Both the position numbers and the translations under genes were made by a program. This document shows positions 7,442-9,346 of a stretch of 9,346 nt of DNA, piece after piece (position 1 is the first letter of the stretch; every line of letters starts with the position of its first letter). The notes below the pieces were generated by a model. That model ran no database searches and was not told the origin of the DNA. It worked only from the letters and a program-made list of their open reading frames with translations. Location of the stretch: NCBI GenBank assembly GCA_002732845.1, contig NVSZ01000014.1, positions 29,757 through 39,102 of the forward strand, written 5' to 3'. The DNA is from Rhodospirillaceae bacterium (GTDB taxonomy: Bacteria > Pseudomonadota > Alphaproteobacteria > Rhodospirillales > Magnetovibrionaceae).

Positions 7442-7681
7442 TCACGCTTTGTCTCCCAAAATATAGCGGAAGAAATTATTCAGCGTGCGAATAAAGCTAG
7501 GGTTCATGCGTTCGGCAAATTCCGCTTGAGCCAAGGCCTTGGCGGCCCTGGTTCCCATGGCTTCAAGGCAAGCCTGATCGTCTGCCGTGAATTCACCATC
7601 GATTTTATTCAAGACCTGTGCCGCCCCAATCACTTCACCGTCCAAGGTGTGAACGCGAACAACAGCCCACGCGATTGTCAT
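7442..7681 (-). pseudogene. 3' fragment of a GAF-domain gene
   Basis: About 79 codons remain, ending at TGA 7444-7442. The segment DGEVIGAAQVLNKIDGEF, followed by TADDQACLEAMGTRAAKALAQAE, matches the last strand pair and C-terminal helix of GAF sensory domains. A short tail, ending FRYILGDKA, follows. The first two thirds of a GAF domain (normally about 150 residues) are absent. Reading upstream in this frame there is no ribosome site and no GAF-like sequence; instead a different frame carries part of an unrelated transporter gene. The open frame can be extended to a TTG at 7693, but without GAF similarity. It is best read as the tail of a gene whose 5' part was deleted. A short intact protein is possible but unlikely. 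Confidence 0.7.
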
Positions 7682-7844
7682 ATAGAGAAGCAATGATGCG
7701 CAAACCCGGCAGGGGACCAGCGGCTTTAAAAATCCCCTGCCCGTTGGCCGCCATAAAGGCCAAATCAGCCCGCGTAATGGCCACGTCTAATTCACCCCAC
7801 CGCAAAGCCTGAATATTATTTTTGCCTTGTATATAGGCTTTGCC
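7674..7844 (-). pseudogene. Internal fragment of a TAXI-family TRAP transporter binding protein
   Basis: In the minus-strand frame starting just after a TAA at 7847-7845, 57 codons read as a piece of a TAXI-type (TRAP-associated extracytoplasmic immunogenic) solute receptor. NNIQALRWGELDVAITRADL corresponds to the family's conserved phrase about gene-product residues 80-100 (N-x-x-x-[IL]-R-x-GE-[LIV]-D-[LV]-[AG]-I), and FKAAGPLPGLRIIASLYDN to the following G-x-LR-x-[IL]-[AF]-SLY segment. Intact receptors are about 320 residues with a signal peptide; here the N-terminal part, the C-terminal two thirds and any start are missing. Similarity stops close to where the out-of-frame GAF fragment begins. 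The assignment rests on remembered family patterns, not on a search, and the membrane subunit of such a transporter is not in the window. Confidence 0.6.
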
Positions 7845-7853
7845 TTACCACCT

Positions 7854-7887
7854 AAAAAAGAGAGATTTGAGCACAATCTCGCTTTTT
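7854..7887. terminator. Terminator-like hairpin, readable in both directions
   Basis: AAAAAG and GAGATT (left) pair with AATCTC and CTTTTT (right) around a seven-base loop (7868-7874), with one A/G mismatch between the two 6-bp helices. The plus strand ends in T5 and the minus strand in T6, so it has the shape of a bidirectional intrinsic terminator, although the inner stem is only 6 bp with few G-C pairs. On the plus strand it lies about 70 bases upstream of the response regulator; on the minus strand it precedes the TAXI fragment. It may insulate the signalling genes or be a leftover from a lost gene. A stem-loop in a leader transcript is the alternative. Confidence 0.45.
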
Positions 7888-7959
7888 GAGGGGGCTACAT
7901 TTTGCGTCTGCTGATGAGGTTTAGCCTGTACAGCATTCTTGGTTTGAAAAGGACCTGCA

Positions 7960-8349
7960 ATGTTAAATGTCCCTCAACCGCGTGTCATTATTATTGATGA
8001 TGATGTTGCCGTCCGAAATTTAATTTCGGTTCTTTTAGTCTCGTGCAATTGCGAAGTTGTCGGCGAAGCCGGAACGGGCACACTGGGGGTCGAACTTTAC
8101 AAAAAACAGCACCCGGACCTTGTGCTTTTAGACGTGCAAATGCCAGAAATGGATGGTTTGCAGGCCTTAAAGAAAATCTTGAAATTTAATGACGCGGCAA
8201 TGGTTGTTTTACTGACAGGGTTAGACAACACTCTGATCGCCGAAAATGCTCATTTATCCGGGGCTCACGGGTATATTCGCAAGGATTTAGAACTCGCTGA
8301 GCTGAGAGACCGCATTCTTGAAGAGGTGGGCAAAATCAAGCCACATTAA
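7960..8349 (+). CDS. Single-domain response regulator (CheY-like receiver)
   Basis: A 129-residue cytoplasmic receiver domain with no output domain, so it would act by protein-protein contact or pass phosphate on. The phosphorylation machinery is complete: an acidic cluster Asp13-Asp14-Asp15 (IIDDDV), phospho-acceptor Asp58 in LVLLDVQMPEMDG, switch Thr86 in VVLLTG, aromatic Tyr105 and Lys108 in GYIRKD. LLDVQMPEMDGLQAL is the classic loop after the acceptor. The ATG at 7960 has an AAGGA six bases upstream. The next gene starts four bases after the stop, so the two are almost certainly co-transcribed, and the CHASE-domain protein is the natural upstream sensor or partner. A role in chemotaxis is not implied, since no che genes are visible. 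Confidence 0.93.
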   Translation: MLNVPQPRVIIIDDDVAVRNLISVLLVSCNCEVVGEAGTGTLGVELYKKQHPDLVLLDVQMPEMDGLQALKKILKFNDAAMVVLLTGLDNTLIAENAHLSGAHGYIRKDLELAELRDRILEEVGKIKPH

Positions 8350-8353
8350 AACA

Positions 8354-9346
8354 ATGACTGTGATGCAAAACAATGATCAAGAGCATAAACAAGACCCTCA
8401 AAGCGCACCCGCACAAAGCCCTTTAAAAAAAGCCACCCACTTGATCGGCTGGACTTGGGCGTTTGTGCTGGTCGGCGTGGTTAGTGGCTCTTTTGCCTAT
8501 CACCAAGTCGAACACCAACAGTTCAACTCTTCGCAAAACGTATTGCGCCAATTAAGCCAACAGGTGGCCATTTCTTTGGGCCAACACTTAAAAGCCAACG
8601 AAAGTGCCTTAACGTCAATTTCCGCACTTTTCACCGGTTTTAAGCAGGTTTCGCGGGAACAATTTAAAACCTTTATCTCGATGGCTTTGGCCGACAACGC
8701 AGCCATACAGGCCTTGGAATGGATACCTCGGGTTCCCAACATCGCCCGCGAGACATTCGAACAGGCGGCAAAAGCAGATGGATTGAATGCATTTTCCTTT
8801 GTTCAGCTTAAAGATGGCCGCATGATCACGGATCAGGACCGCCCGGAATATTACCCCGTTTATTTTGTCGAGCCCCTGGCTGGCAACCTCAAAGCTTTGG
8901 GGTTTAACTTGGCCTCTAACCCGGTGCGCAAAGCGGCATTGGAACAAGCCCGTGATACGGCTTCGATCATTTCAAGCGCGCGCATCACTTTGGTTCAGGA
9001 AAAAAGCAAACAATCGGGCATCGTTGTCTTTTCCCCCATTTACTCAGGCCCGACTCCCGTCTCTGTTACGGAACGACGCCAAGCCTTAACAGGATTTGCC
9101 TTAGGCGTCTTTCGCATTGGCGACCTTTTAAAAGCATCGGTTTCCCAAGCTGTATTAGATCACAACCTGACTGTCGCGCTATACGATCTGATGGACACCC
9201 AAAACACCCGTCCCTTGCATCTCATTGGGTTTGATGAAGGGACCCCGCCTCCCCAAAATTTCGAATTATTGCAGAGGCCTAATTATCAGCATCTTTTCAG
9301 CTTTGGCGGGCGCCAATGGCAATTGATTGTCGGCCCTAAATCGGGG
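8354..9346 (+). CDS. Membrane-anchored CHASE-domain sensor protein, C-terminus beyond the window
   Basis: 331 codons are present with no stop before the edge. After a polar N-terminus a transmembrane segment covers about residues 29-49 (LIGWTWAFVLVGVVSGSFAY), then a predicted periplasmic sensor region. Residues 85-260 match the CHASE extracellular sensory domain: ALEWIPRV (120-127), EYYPVYFVEPLAGN (165-178), ALGFNLASNPVRKAAL (181-196), ITLVQE (211-216) and GIVVFSPIY (222-230). CHASE domains bind small ligands, such as cytokinins in plants and largely unknown ligands in bacteria, and are followed by a second membrane helix and then a histidine kinase, GGDEF/EAL or cyclase module. That part is not in the window. 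The ATG at 8354 is four bases after the response-regulator stop; a second ATG at 8363 is possible and neither has a strong ribosome site. The adjacent receiver protein makes a (hybrid) histidine kinase a reasonable guess, with GGDEF/EAL the main alternative. Confidence 0.88.
   Translation, partial: MTVMQNNDQEHKQDPQSAPAQSPLKKATHLIGWTWAFVLVGVVSGSFAYHQVEHQQFNSSQNVLRQLSQQVAISLGQHLKANESALTSISALFTGFKQVSREQFKTFISMALADNAAIQALEWIPRVPNIARETFEQAAKADGLNAFSFVQLKDGRMITDQDRPEYYPVYFVEPLAGNLKALGFNLASNPVRKAALEQARDTASIISSARITLVQEKSKQSGIVVFSPIYSGPTPVSVTERRQALTGFALGVFRIGDLLKASVSQAVLDHNLTVALYDLMDTQNTRPLHLIGFDEGTPPPQNFELLQRPNYQHLFSFGGRQWQLIVGPKSG

Noticed and set aside
7436..7696. An 86-codon plus-strand open frame over the scar
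   Set aside because: It is antisense to the GAF fragment, which has recognisable family sequence; the plus-strand product does not.
1..9346. CRISPR arrays, tRNA/rRNA genes, insertion sequences
   Set aside because: I saw no regularly spaced direct repeats, no cloverleaf-type sequence and no transposase-like frame or terminal inverted repeats in the window.

Overview
The window looks like chromosomal DNA from a free-living Gram-negative bacterium. An alphaproteobacterium of the Rhodospirillales type is my best guess, from the style of the protein sequences, the base composition near one half G+C, and the mix of sugar-nucleotide enzymes, a CHASE-domain sensor and a TAXI-type TRAP transporter relic. 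That placement is inference; there is no rRNA or other marker in the window.

Positions 1-7156 carry five genes on the minus strand in one direction. In transcription order they are: a large secreted protein with cysteine-rich repeats and a C-terminal tectonin-type beta-propeller (7156-4595); a membrane polyprenyl-phosphate sugar-1-phosphate transferase of the WecA/MraY family (4548-3496); UTP-glucose-1-phosphate uridylyltransferase GalU (3467-2592); UDP-glucose 6-dehydrogenase (2498-1188); and a phosphomannomutase/phosphoglucomutase (1186 to the left edge, C-terminus missing). The last four form a coherent surface-polysaccharide module. The mutase supplies hexose-1-phosphate, GalU makes UDP-glucose, the dehydrogenase makes UDP-glucuronate, and the transferase loads the first sugar onto the lipid carrier. 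The secreted protein at the head of the run has no assigned function. It could be a cell-surface or periplasmic sugar-binding protein, but only its position and propeller fold suggest this.

Positions 7157-7959 are poor in intact genes. They hold an AT-rich intergenic stretch with an 8-bp inverted repeat, a doubtful 39-codon ORF, and a scar in which the tail of a GAF-domain gene is joined, out of frame, to an inner piece of a TAXI-family TRAP transporter binding protein. A terminator-like hairpin lies just beyond the scar.

Positions 7960-9346 run on the plus strand. They hold a single-domain response regulator followed four bases later by the start of a membrane-anchored CHASE-domain sensor, which runs off the right edge. 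The two are probably one signalling unit; the sensor's output domain lies outside the window.

The most unusual item is the 853-residue secreted protein. The most informative structural oddity is the GAF/TAXI gene-fragment junction.
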